Of a DNA stretch of 64,000 nt, positions 28,585 through 36,281 are shown in pieces (within the stretch, counting starts at the first letter, position 1; each line of letters opens with the position of its first letter). The DNA lies in the NCBI GenBank assembly GCA_022509165.1, contig JAFLTT010000003.1:1-64000 (forward strand), given 5' to 3'. A program made the translations under genes and the position numbers. The DNA is from Muribaculaceae bacterium (GTDB lineage: Bacteria; Bacteroidota; Bacteroidia; Bacteroidales; Muribaculaceae). The notes under the pieces were generated by a model. The model was not told the DNA's origin and made no database searches. It saw only the letters and a program-made list of their open reading frames with translations.

Positions 28585-29153
28585 AGGTATAATCTGTGTT
28601 TTTTTATATAGGAAGAAACAGCGAGAGGAACAAAAAAGTTAATGTCCCAACCTGATGCTATATATTCTCTTATCAGAGAACTTGAAATGGAAAATTCAGG
28701 AGCGCCATTGAGAAAAGTCATTCCCTCTGGTTCTGTTTCGGGAAGTAAGAATCCCGGACGTGGATATACTATCACCCCGAAATTCTCAAGAATCAGATCA
28801 TATTTCTTCCATTTATCAAAATTAGCCAGGCTGTCGCTGCCTATTATTAACTTGAAATCCTTTTCAGGGTTTAGCTTTTTTAATTCACAAAGGGTATCAT
28901 AGGTAAATGATGGCAACGGTCTCCTAATTTCTATATCGCTAACCTTCACATTTTTACAGTTTTGGGCCACCAGTTCTGCCATTTCAAGACGAGCGAGGTC
29001 GCCGGCAATGGTGGCATGAGGTTTCAAAGGATTCTGACGGCTCACCATGATCCATACTTCATCCACAACATTACATTGCGACACAAAATTTGCTACCATG
29101 GCATGCCCTGTATGTATCGGGTCAAAACTTCCTCCGTAAATACCTATAGTCAT
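28581..29153 (-). CDS. nadD: Nicotinate-nucleotide adenylyltransferase
   Basis: 190 aa. The nucleotidyltransferase motif GGSFDPIHTGHAMVA (HxGH) is at the N-terminus, with ISSSLIREYIASG at the C-terminus. It adenylates nicotinate mononucleotide in NAD synthesis. Overlaps gmk by 4 nt upstream and DUF5063 by 4 nt downstream. Confidence 0.95.
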   Translation of the reverse strand: MTIGIYGGSFDPIHTGHAMVANFVSQCNVVDEVWIMVSRQNPLKPHATIAGDLARLEMAELVAQNCKNVKVSDIEIRRPLPSFTYDTLCELKKLNPEKDFKLIIGSDSLANFDKWKKYDLILENFGVIVYPRPGFLLPETEPEGMTFLNGAPEFSISSSLIREYIASGWDINFFVPLAVSSYIKKHRLYL

Positions 29154-29740
29154 TCCTTTTCTCTGATAAACTCCCTTATTCGTTCCTCAGTTTCCTCCAC
29201 TGCTTCCTCAAGGTTATCATTTACAATGATTGTATCGAATTTTTCTGCAAAACTCATTTCAAATTCCGACTTTTTCAATCGTTTTTCAATGGTCTCTGCG
29301 CTATCTGTTCCTCTGTTTCGAAGCCGTTGTTCCAAAATTTCTTTACTCGGAGGCATGATAAATATAGTGAGAACTTCTTCTCCAAACCTTTTCTTAATAT
29401 TCAGGCCTCCTTTCACATCTACATCCATAATAAGATTGTGACCCTTACCTGTGATTCTGTCAACTTCACTCACCAAGGTACCATAGCATATCCCGGAATA
29501 AACCTCTTCCCATTCCACGAAATTTCCTTCATCCACATTCTTCTTGAATTCTTCTTCGCTCATGAAAAAATATTCTTTCCCATGTTGCTCCTCTCCTCTG
29601 GGCGCTCGGCTTGTGGCTGATATTGAAAAATCCAGTTTTAATTCCGGTTTTTTCATCAATTCTCCTATAATTGTAGACTTCCCGGTTCCTGAAGGTGCCG
29701 ATAGCACTATTATCTTCCCTTTCCTCTCGGAATTTTTCAT
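29150..29740 (-). CDS. gmk: Guanylate kinase
   Basis: 196 aa. The P-loop APSGTGKSTI and the GMP-binding region (SATSRAPRGEEQHGKEYFF) are clear. It phosphorylates GMP to GDP. 4-nt overlap with yicC. The yicC-gmk pair is a common arrangement in bacteria. Confidence 0.96.
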   Translation of the reverse strand: MKNSERKGKIIVLSAPSGTGKSTIIGELMKKPELKLDFSISATSRAPRGEEQHGKEYFFMSEEEFKKNVDEGNFVEWEEVYSGICYGTLVSEVDRITGKGHNLIMDVDVKGGLNIKKRFGEEVLTIFIMPPSKEILEQRLRNRGTDSAETIEKRLKKSEFEMSFAEKFDTIIVNDNLEEAVEETEERIREFIREKE

Positions 29741-30624
29741 AACACGTTAAGTACTTGCTCTTTTATCTGTTCAAGTTCATCTTTCATCATCACCACCAGT
29801 TTCTGCATATCGGCATCATTTGCCTTTGATCCAAGCGTATTTATCTCGCGTCCGATTTCCTGACTGATGAATCCAAGTTTTTTGCCCTTCCCTGAGATGT
29901 TTGTTTCGTCAGGTTCCCCTAATGTTTCCTCGAAATAATTAAGATGGCTTCTCAGCCTTGTCTTCTCTTCGGTCACATCCAGTTTCTCTATATAGAAGAT
30001 AAGTTCCTGTTCGAGCCTGCCGCGATCTATTTCCACACCCTGTAGTCTTGCGAGCTGCTGCTCTAATTTTTCTCTTATTTTACTTACCCTGTCCACTTCA
30101 TATTTTTCAGTAAGAATAAGATATTCCCTTATCCTTTCAATTTTCTGGAAGAAAAACTCATAAAGGCTCTTTCCTTCCTGTAGTCTGTATTGCATAAAAT
30201 TGTCTGAAGCTGCCAGTATAGTCCTGATTAGAGCTTCATTTTCATTTTCATCTGCTTCAGGTGTAGAGGTAGTTAAAGAATCCGGCATTCTGAAAAGCAC
30301 CTGGACCCAGTCTTTGGGGGCTTCAATCTGTAACTCCTCACTTATATCGTCTATTAATCTTTTATATTCTTTTATGATGGCCTTATTAATTTTCACCGGG
30401 CTTACGCCTCTAAGGTTTTCATAATTTACGGTAAGTTCTATTTTACCTCTTTCCAAAATCGGGGAAATACGATTGCGTATCGTAGTTTCCTGCTCTCTGA
30501 ACACAGCCGGCATTCTCATAAGCAAATCCAGTTGCTTGCTATTGACCGATTTGATTTCTACGGTTATCTTAAAATTCGGGTCGGAATAAATAGATTTCCC
30601 GTACCCTGTCATAGATGCTATCAT
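29737..30624 (-). CDS. yicC: YicC family endoribonuclease
   Basis: 295 aa. Starts MIASMTGYGKS, the hallmark of YicC proteins, and ends in the conserved KxxVVxMKDELEQIKEQVLNV (DUF1732 part). YicC homologues are reported as endoribonucleases that degrade small RNAs. It leads a five-gene operon in which every junction is a 4-nt overlap. Confidence 0.93.
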   Translation of the reverse strand: MIASMTGYGKSIYSDPNFKITVEIKSVNSKQLDLLMRMPAVFREQETTIRNRISPILERGKIELTVNYENLRGVSPVKINKAIIKEYKRLIDDISEELQIEAPKDWVQVLFRMPDSLTTSTPEADENENEALIRTILAASDNFMQYRLQEGKSLYEFFFQKIERIREYLILTEKYEVDRVSKIREKLEQQLARLQGVEIDRGRLEQELIFYIEKLDVTEEKTRLRSHLNYFEETLGEPDETNISGKGKKLGFISQEIGREINTLGSKANDADMQKLVVMMKDELEQIKEQVLNVL

Positions 30625-30644
30625 TATTTCGGGAATTTCTTCTG

Positions 30645-30652
30645 CAAAACTA
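30645..30652 (-). promoter_or_regulatory. Predicted -7 box upstream of yicC
   Basis: Minus-strand TAGTTTTG fits TAnnTTTG and would start transcription near 30638, about 14 nt before the ATG. I see no TTG at the usual -33 distance. Confidence 0.4.
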
Positions 30653-30837
30653 AAAAATTTTCTCCTCTTTTACGATTCCTTTTTCAATCTCTTACTCTTA
30701 TTTAGTTCTATTATCTGAAAAGCATTCAGATTTATTGGTGACAATTTTCTATGATTTTAACACATTTTAATAAAACTAACTTCCTTAAAGTATGTTATAT
30801 GATAAAGACAATATCTATTGCATTAAAAAAAGATAAT

Positions 30838-30945
30838 AGGATTAGGCATTATTTTAGGCGTAAAAGCCAAAACATGATTATTGAAAAACAATTCGACGCC
30901 TAATCCTAATTATTCGAGGGGGCCGATTTTTCGGCCCTTTTTTCT
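30838..30945 (+). ncRNA. Candidate small RNA or attenuator with orphan terminator
   Basis: In the 463-bp yicC-gdhA gap, with no plus-strand gene upstream, there is a clear plus-strand terminator (GGGCCGA-TTTT-TCGGCCC-TTTTTT, about 30920-30945). Upstream, AGGATTAGGC (30838-30847) pairs with GCCTAATCCT (30898-30907). A second segment, TTAGGCGT (about 30854-30862), can pair with the overlapping ACGCCTAA, so two stems compete for one strand. This could be a free sRNA or a leader ahead of gdhA. I find no convincing TAnnTTTG promoter upstream, so the 5' end is unknown. Confidence 0.5.
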
Positions 30946-30955
30946 ATGTTTTTTC

Positions 30956-30986
30956 TTGCTTATATAAACTTATAATTGTATTTTTG
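30956..30986 (+). promoter_or_regulatory. Predicted gdhA promoter
   Basis: TATTTTTG (30979-30986) with TTG (30956-30958) 20 bp upstream. The start site would be near 30993, downstream of the orphan terminator, with a UTR of about 95 nt. Confidence 0.6.
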
Positions 30987-31087
30987 CAATTAGTAGGAAT
31001 CTACTTATAACCGTGAAAACAATGCGGCATAGCAAAATGCCAGCAAATAAACCTTAAACCTTCTAACCGTAAATCTAATCGAAAAAC

Positions 31088-32425
31088 ATGAACATTAATT
31101 CTATTATGCAGGGGCTGGAAGCAAAGCACCCTGGCGAAAAGGAATATTTACAGGCAGTTAAGGAAGTACTCCTTTCTGTTGAAGAAGTTTACAATCGTCA
31201 CCCGGAATTCGAAAAAGCTAAAATCATTGAAAGAATGGTTGAGCCCGACAGAATCTTTACTTTCCGCGTTACATGGGTTGACGATAAAGGAGAAGTTCAG
31301 AACAATATCGGTTATCGTGTACAGTTCAACAACGCTATCGGTCCCTACAAGGGAGGTATCCGGTTCCACGCTTCTGTTAACCTCTCTATCCTGAAGTTCC
31401 TCGGTTTCGAACAGACTTTCAAAAATGCACTCACCACTCTTCCTATGGGAGGTGCTAAAGGAGGCAGCGATTTCAGCCCCAGAGGTAAAAGCGACGCTGA
31501 AATAATGCGTTTCTGTCAGGCTTTTATCCTCGAACTTTGGAGAAATCTGGGCCCCGATCGCGACGTTCCCGCCGGTGATATAGGTGTTGGAGGACGCGAA
31601 GTAGGTTACATGTACGGAATGTATAAAAAACTTGCACGTGAGAATACCGGTACCTTCACAGGTAAGGGCCTTAGTTTCGGAGGCTCAAGGATTCGCCCGG
31701 AAGCCACAGGTTATGGTGCGCTATATTTCGTACAGGATGTGCTCAAAGAAATGGGCCAGGAAATCAAAGGCAAGACTATAGCTATTTCAGGTTTTGGTAA
31801 CGTAGCATGGGGCGCTGCTCAAAAAGCAACCGAACTGGGTGCAAAAGTTATTACAATTTCCGGTCCCGACGGATATATCCTTGACCCCGACGGTCTGGAT
31901 AAGGAAAAAATCGAATATATGCTCGAGCTTCGTGCCACCGGTGACGACATCGTAGCTCCATATGCCGAGAAATTCCCCGGTTCTACTTTCTTCCCGGGAA
32001 GGAAACCATGGGAACAGAAAGTGGACATTGCATTGCCTTGCGCTACACAAAATGAACTGAATGGTGAAGATGCAAAAATGCTGATTGCCAATAATGTACT
32101 CCTTTGTGCCGAAGTAAGTAACATGGGTTGTACTCCCGAAGCTATTGATGAATTCATAGCAGCTAAAATTACTTATTGCCCGGGTAAAGCCGTGAATGCC
32201 GGTGGTGTGGCTACTTCAGGTCTGGAAATGACTCAGGATGCTGAACATTTGCAATGGAGTGCAGAAGAAGTAGACAGCAAACTGCATCAGATTATGAGTT
32301 CCATACATGAAGCCTGTGTAGAATATGGCAAACAACCCGATGGATATATCAATTATATGAAGGGTGCTAATATTGCCGGATTCATGAAAGTGGCTGATGC
32401 CATGATGGGTCAAGGTATTATCTGA
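31088..32425 (+). CDS. gdhA: NADP-type glutamate dehydrogenase
   Basis: 445 aa, hexameric-type length. Key features: GGIRFHASVNLSILKFLGFEQTFKNAL and PMGGAKGGSDFSP (active-site lysines), then the dinucleotide-binding segment GFGNVAWGAAQKATELGA. It makes glutamate from ammonium and 2-oxoglutarate. The start is preceded by a long UTR with its own promoter, and a terminator follows at once, so it is monocistronic. NADP specificity is inferred from family resemblance to Bacteroides GdhA. Confidence 0.95.
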   Translation: MNINSIMQGLEAKHPGEKEYLQAVKEVLLSVEEVYNRHPEFEKAKIIERMVEPDRIFTFRVTWVDDKGEVQNNIGYRVQFNNAIGPYKGGIRFHASVNLSILKFLGFEQTFKNALTTLPMGGAKGGSDFSPRGKSDAEIMRFCQAFILELWRNLGPDRDVPAGDIGVGGREVGYMYGMYKKLARENTGTFTGKGLSFGGSRIRPEATGYGALYFVQDVLKEMGQEIKGKTIAISGFGNVAWGAAQKATELGAKVITISGPDGYILDPDGLDKEKIEYMLELRATGDDIVAPYAEKFPGSTFFPGRKPWEQKVDIALPCATQNELNGEDAKMLIANNVLLCAEVSNMGCTPEAIDEFIAAKITYCPGKAVNAGGVATSGLEMTQDAEHLQWSAEEVDSKLHQIMSSIHEACVEYGKQPDGYINYMKGANIAGFMKVADAMMGQGII

Positions 32426-32447
32426 TAGAATAATTTCCTATAAAAAT

Positions 32448-32480
32448 TCCGGCCTTGATTTCTCAAGGTCGGATTTTTTT
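32448..32480 (+). terminator. gdhA terminator
   Basis: TCCGGCCTTGA-TTTC-TCAAGGTCGGA (11-bp stem with one mismatch/wobble) followed by seven T. Confidence 0.88.
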
Positions 32481-32483
32481 ATT

Positions 32484-32491
32484 TAAATTTG
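32484..32491 (+). promoter_or_regulatory. Predicted -7 box of tRNA-Thr
   Basis: TAAATTTG fits TAnnTTTG and lies 24 bp before the tRNA. No TTG at ideal spacing. Confidence 0.4.
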
Positions 32492-32514
32492 CACAGCAGA
32501 ATTCGTCTGTATCA

Positions 32515-32587
32515 GCCGCAATAGCTCAGTTGGTAGAGCATTTCATTCGTAACGAAAAGGTCCCGGGTTCGAGCCCCGGTCGCGGCT
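32515..32587 (+). tRNA. tRNA-Thr (anticodon CGT) with two A-C mismatches
   Basis: Full cloverleaf of 73 nt: acceptor GCCGCAA/TCGCGGC, D arm GCTC...GAGC, anticodon loop TTCGTAA (anticodon CGT, codon ACG) and T arm CCGGG-TTCGAGC-CCCGG. Discriminator T; CCA is not encoded. Two stem positions are A-C instead of the expected A-T: 6-67 in the acceptor and 31-39 closing the anticodon loop. Confidence 0.92.
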
Positions 32588-32593
32588 CATCTG

Positions 32594-32617
32594 ATCCCCT
32601 TACTTCGGGGATTTTTT
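32594..32617 (+). terminator. tRNA-Thr terminator
   Basis: ATCCCC-TTACTTC-GGGGAT followed by six T, directly after the tRNA. Confidence 0.8.
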
Positions 32618-32674
32618 AGTGCTCAGAGAACCGTAATTTAATCCTAAACATCTTATCGGGAAGAAAATTATCTG

Positions 32675-32682
32675 TATCTTTG
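32675..32682 (+). promoter_or_regulatory. Predicted -7 box of the purF-like operon
   Basis: TATCTTTG matches TAnnTTTG. The start site would be near 32689, about 20 nt before the ATG at 32710. The box overlaps the TTG used as start in the ORF track, which argues for the downstream ATG. Confidence 0.5.
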
Positions 32683-32709
32683 CACTACTTTTTCGTAATT
32701 CCATATTCT

Positions 32710-34152
32710 ATGGGTGGCTTTTTTGGTGCAGCCTTAAAACATGACTGCCGTAATGATCTTTTTTATGGAGTTGACTATAACTCCCATTTAGGCACAAGAC
32801 GTGCCGGCATGGTGACCTATGATGCCAAAGACAAAAAGTTTTGCAGGAGTATTCACTCTATCGAAAACACTTATTTCAGGACCAAATTCGAGGATGAACT
32901 TGATAAGTTTAAGGGTGATTTAGGTATCGGGGTGATTAGTGATACGGATCCCCAGCCTATAATCATTAATTCTCATCTGGGTAAATTTGCCATTGTCACT
33001 GTAGCCAGAATCACAAATATCGACTCTTTAGAAAAAGAATTATTAGAAAGCGGTGCGCATTTTGCAGAATTAAGCTCCGGAAAAACAAATCCCACCGAAT
33101 TAATAGCATTACTGATCAATCAGGGGAAATCTTTTGAGGAAGGAATTGCCAATCTCTTTGAAAAAATAGAGGGCTCATGCTCTTTACTTATCTTAACTGA
33201 AAATGCTATTTATGCCATCCGCGACCAATTGGGGCGTACTCCGGTTATTATAGGAGAAAAAGAAGATGGATCAGGATTTGGTGTATCTTCAGAATCCACA
33301 GCTTTCCCTAATCTCGGATATCGGCATTATAGAGATCTCGGACCGGGTGAAATGGTGAAAATCACACCTGATGAAGTCCTGACAATTCTTCCTCCGGGTG
33401 AGGAAATGCAGATCTGTTCTTTCCTTTGGGTTTATTATGGATTCCCCACTTCCTCTTACGAAGGCACCAATGTGGAGGAAATGAGATTTAAATCAGGATT
33501 TGAAATGGGGAAAAGAGATGACTCGGATGTGGAATGTGCTTCCGGAATTCCGGATTCCGGTGTGGGCATGGCTTTGGGATATGCCTCAGGAAAAGGAGTA
33601 CCCTATCTGCGTTGTATTTCCAAATACACCCCTACATGGCCAAGAAGCTTCACTCCTTCCGAACAGGAAAGACGCAATCTTGTGGCCAAGATGAAACTCG
33701 TTCCAAACGAGAAAATGCTCAAAGATAGAAAAGTGCTTTTATGTGACGATTCTATAGTAAGAGGTACTCAATTAAAAGATAATGTGCAGGATCTTTATGA
33801 TCTGGGAGCCAAAGAGATACATATCAGAATAGCATGTCCGCCTTTGATTTATGGTTGCCCTTTCATCGGATTTACCTCTTCAAAAAGTGATATGGAGTTG
33901 ATTACTCGTAGAATAATCAATGAATTGGAGGGAGATCCCAATAAGAATCTTGATGAATATGCCACTACAGGTTCTGAAAAATATAACCTTCTGGTGGATA
34001 AAATCCGGGATATTTTTGGACTCACATCTCTAAAATTTAATCCTATCGAGACTCTTGTGGACTCAATAGGACTCCCGAAAGAAAAAATATGCACACACTG
34101 TTTCGACGGCTCAAGTAGATTTCATCCCTGTAAAACATGTAGGAAAATTTGA
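32710..34152 (+). CDS. PurF-like amidophosphoribosyltransferase homologue lacking the N-terminal Cys
   Basis: 480 aa when started at ATG 32710 (MGGFFGAALKHD). The ORF track start (TTG 32680) falls inside the predicted promoter. The Ntn glutaminase domain is recognisable (SHLGTRRAGM, SSGKTNPTELIALL), and the PRTase domain carries the PRPP loop LLCDDSIVRGTQL. Canonical PurF has Cys as the mature N-terminal nucleophile (CGVFG); here the aligned position is Gly (GGFFG), so ammonia release from glutamine is not expected. The C-terminus has a Cys cluster (CTHCFDGSS ... CKTC). Close relatives with the same N-terminus occur in other Bacteroidales, to my memory, usually annotated as PurF. Whether it still makes phosphoribosylamine from free ammonia is unknown. 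Confidence 0.85.
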   Translation: MGGFFGAALKHDCRNDLFYGVDYNSHLGTRRAGMVTYDAKDKKFCRSIHSIENTYFRTKFEDELDKFKGDLGIGVISDTDPQPIIINSHLGKFAIVTVARITNIDSLEKELLESGAHFAELSSGKTNPTELIALLINQGKSFEEGIANLFEKIEGSCSLLILTENAIYAIRDQLGRTPVIIGEKEDGSGFGVSSESTAFPNLGYRHYRDLGPGEMVKITPDEVLTILPPGEEMQICSFLWVYYGFPTSSYEGTNVEEMRFKSGFEMGKRDDSDVECASGIPDSGVGMALGYASGKGVPYLRCISKYTPTWPRSFTPSEQERRNLVAKMKLVPNEKMLKDRKVLLCDDSIVRGTQLKDNVQDLYDLGAKEIHIRIACPPLIYGCPFIGFTSSKSDMELITRRIINELEGDPNKNLDEYATTGSEKYNLLVDKIRDIFGLTSLKFNPIETLVDSIGLPKEKICTHCFDGSSRFHPCKTCRKI

Positions 34153-34988
34153 ATCTCAAAAAAAAATACAGGCTTACTATAGAAGATGAATCCTCTCTTG
34201 AGAAGAGGCTTAATTTCTCTGCCCGATTTCCTTTGCTGATTCTTTTAATAATTGCATTCACAATAATAGCCGGAGCATTCGGAGTTTTCATCCTGGCCTC
34301 CACCCCTCTTAAGAATTATCTCCCCGGTTATTTGAAAGATTCCGAACGCACAGCCACGGAAGAGCAACATCTAAGGCTTGATTCCCTGGTGCATGTGTAT
34401 GAAGTGAATGAAGCATATCTCTCAGGTATTCTAAAAGCACTGAATCCTTCAGAAGAAAATCAACGTGTGCGCACTGAAAGAAAACCTGTGCCTCTTAACG
34501 CTGATTCACTTTTACCCGCTTCTGAAGAGGAAAGACGTTTCATGGAGAATATACGCGAACGTGATAAATATAATATCTCCTACTCATCGTCAGCTGCTGC
34601 CCAGACCATGATGTTCGGGTCTGTAAATAAATCGGCAATAATAACCGAAGATTCTAAAAACAGTTATCTGGCCGATATAATCTTACCGTTAGGGGCTCCT
34701 GTATCTGCAATTACCGAAGGAATGGTAATTTCAGTCGCTTCGTCACCCAGAAGCTCGGGAGGATATGAAGTGATTATCCAACATCCAAAAGGCTTTATGA
34801 GTAAGACCGGACGACTTTCAAATGTAATGGTAAGACCGGGCGACCGTGTCACTAACGGACAGATAATTGCTTCCGGTACTACTAAAGCCGGAATGAAATC
34901 AAATCACGTTACATTAGAATTATGGCATGATGGCAACCCTCTGATTCCGGCACAATATCTAAACGGAGGTATGGAAAATCCTAAATAA
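34149..34988 (+). CDS. Degenerate M23 (LytM-like) membrane protein
   Basis: 279 aa. The start is TTG overlapping the purF-like stop (TTGA); no nearby ATG is available. One transmembrane segment (about residues 28-50, LLILLIIAFTIIAGAFG) is followed by a coiled periplasmic region and a C-terminal LytM-like fold (ADIILPLGAPVSAITEGMVIS, GYEVIIQHPKGF, VRPGDRVTNGQIIASG). The zinc motif normally reading HLHFEL is HVTLEL here, so the second His is lost. The HxxLS region also reads GRLS. It is therefore probably a non-catalytic LytM protein, perhaps a regulator of cell-wall hydrolases. Confidence 0.75.
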   Translation: MNLKKKYRLTIEDESSLEKRLNFSARFPLLILLIIAFTIIAGAFGVFILASTPLKNYLPGYLKDSERTATEEQHLRLDSLVHVYEVNEAYLSGILKALNPSEENQRVRTERKPVPLNADSLLPASEEERRFMENIRERDKYNISYSSSAAAQTMMFGSVNKSAIITEDSKNSYLADIILPLGAPVSAITEGMVISVASSPRSSGGYEVIIQHPKGFMSKTGRLSNVMVRPGDRVTNGQIIASGTTKAGMKSNHVTLELWHDGNPLIPAQYLNGGMENPK

Positions 34989-35023
34989 TCTTTCAGAGCC
35001 TTTATTTCAATTTTTATTTTTCC

Positions 35024-36196
35024 ATGGAGACACCACAAAGAAAAAATATTGCAATACTGGGTAGCACCGGGAGTATCGGGACTCAGGCTTTAGATATCAT
35101 AGAAAACTATCCTCACCTCTTTCATGCTGCGGTACTCACTGCCAACCACAATTGGGAACTTTTGGCAAAACAGGCTTTAAAATTTAGACCACACTCAGTA
35201 GTAATAGCCAATGATTCCAAATATTCTCTCTTGAAAGAGGCATTGCAGGGTTCTGGGATTAATGTGTTGGGAGGCACGGATGCTATAGCCGAAATAGTGA
35301 AATTACCCGTCATTGATATGGTCTTGACTGCAATGGTAGGATATAGCGGACTGATTCCGACAGTGAACGCTATTGAAGCCCGTAAAGATATAGCATTGGC
35401 AAATAAAGAAACACTTGTGGCTGCCGGAGAAATAATTATTTCTTTGGTGAAAAAACACAATGTGAAAATTCTTCCCGTAGACAGTGAACATTCAGCTATT
35501 TTTCAATGTCTTGTGGGAGAAAACCGTAAATCAATGAGGAAAATATTGCTTACCGCCAGTGGGGGACCTTTTCGGGCACTAACTAAAGGTGAACTGGAAA
35601 ATGTAACTGTAAAAGATGCACTGAACCATCCGAACTGGGATATGGGTAATAAAGTCACTATTGACTCTGCTTCAATGATGAACAAAGGCTTTGAAATGAT
35701 TGAGGCCAAATGGCTTTTCGATTGTCAGCCCGACGATATCGAAATACTGGTTCACCCACAGAGCATTGTTCATTCCATGGTGGCATTTCAAGATGGGTCG
35801 ATAAAGGCTCAGCTGGGTATCCCCGATATGCATATTCCTATTCAATATGCGCTCTCTTATCCTCAGAGACTACCGTCAGAAAAATATTTCCTGGATTGGG
35901 ATAAAGTCATAAACCTCTCTTTCGAACTTCCCGATTATGATAAATTTCCTCTTCTCCGGTATGCCTTCGATGCTATTAAAAAAGGCGGAAATATGCCTTG
36001 TATTCTAAATGCTGCGAATGAAGTGGCGGTTAAAGCATTCCTTGAGGAAAAAATCAGATTTACCCGCATGCCGGAACTGGTGAAATACACTATGGGAAAT
36101 ACTCCGTTTGTTGTGGAACCGAATCTTTCTCAAATAATTGAAACCAATTCTGAGGCTGTTAAAATTGCTAAAGAATGGGTGTATACACATTGTTAA
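35024..36196 (+). CDS. dxr: 1-deoxy-D-xylulose 5-phosphate reductoisomerase
   Basis: 390 aa. NADPH-binding GSTGSIG at the N-terminus, VDSEHSAIFQCL (metal and substrate site), SGGPFR, and HPNWDMGxKVTIDSASMMNKGFE. It catalyses the first committed step of the MEP isoprenoid pathway. It sits 35 nt after the M23-like gene and 85 nt before rseP; a dxr-rseP order is widespread. Confidence 0.97.
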   Translation: METPQRKNIAILGSTGSIGTQALDIIENYPHLFHAAVLTANHNWELLAKQALKFRPHSVVIANDSKYSLLKEALQGSGINVLGGTDAIAEIVKLPVIDMVLTAMVGYSGLIPTVNAIEARKDIALANKETLVAAGEIIISLVKKHNVKILPVDSEHSAIFQCLVGENRKSMRKILLTASGGPFRALTKGELENVTVKDALNHPNWDMGNKVTIDSASMMNKGFEMIEAKWLFDCQPDDIEILVHPQSIVHSMVAFQDGSIKAQLGIPDMHIPIQYALSYPQRLPSEKYFLDWDKVINLSFELPDYDKFPLLRYAFDAIKKGGNMPCILNAANEVAVKAFLEEKIRFTRMPELVKYTMGNTPFVVEPNLSQIIETNSEAVKIAKEWVYTHC

Positions 36197-36281
36197 TAAT
36201 TATTTTCTCGTTATATAGGATAACCAATTTCTTCTATCTATAAGAAGACTAACTTAAACCAAACAACGAAAACGTAACCAC

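Noticed and set aside
32680-32709. Upstream TTG start for the PurF-like gene
   Set aside because: The TTG overlaps the predicted -7 box TATCTTTG, and the Bacteroidales family N-terminus begins MGGFFG at 32710.
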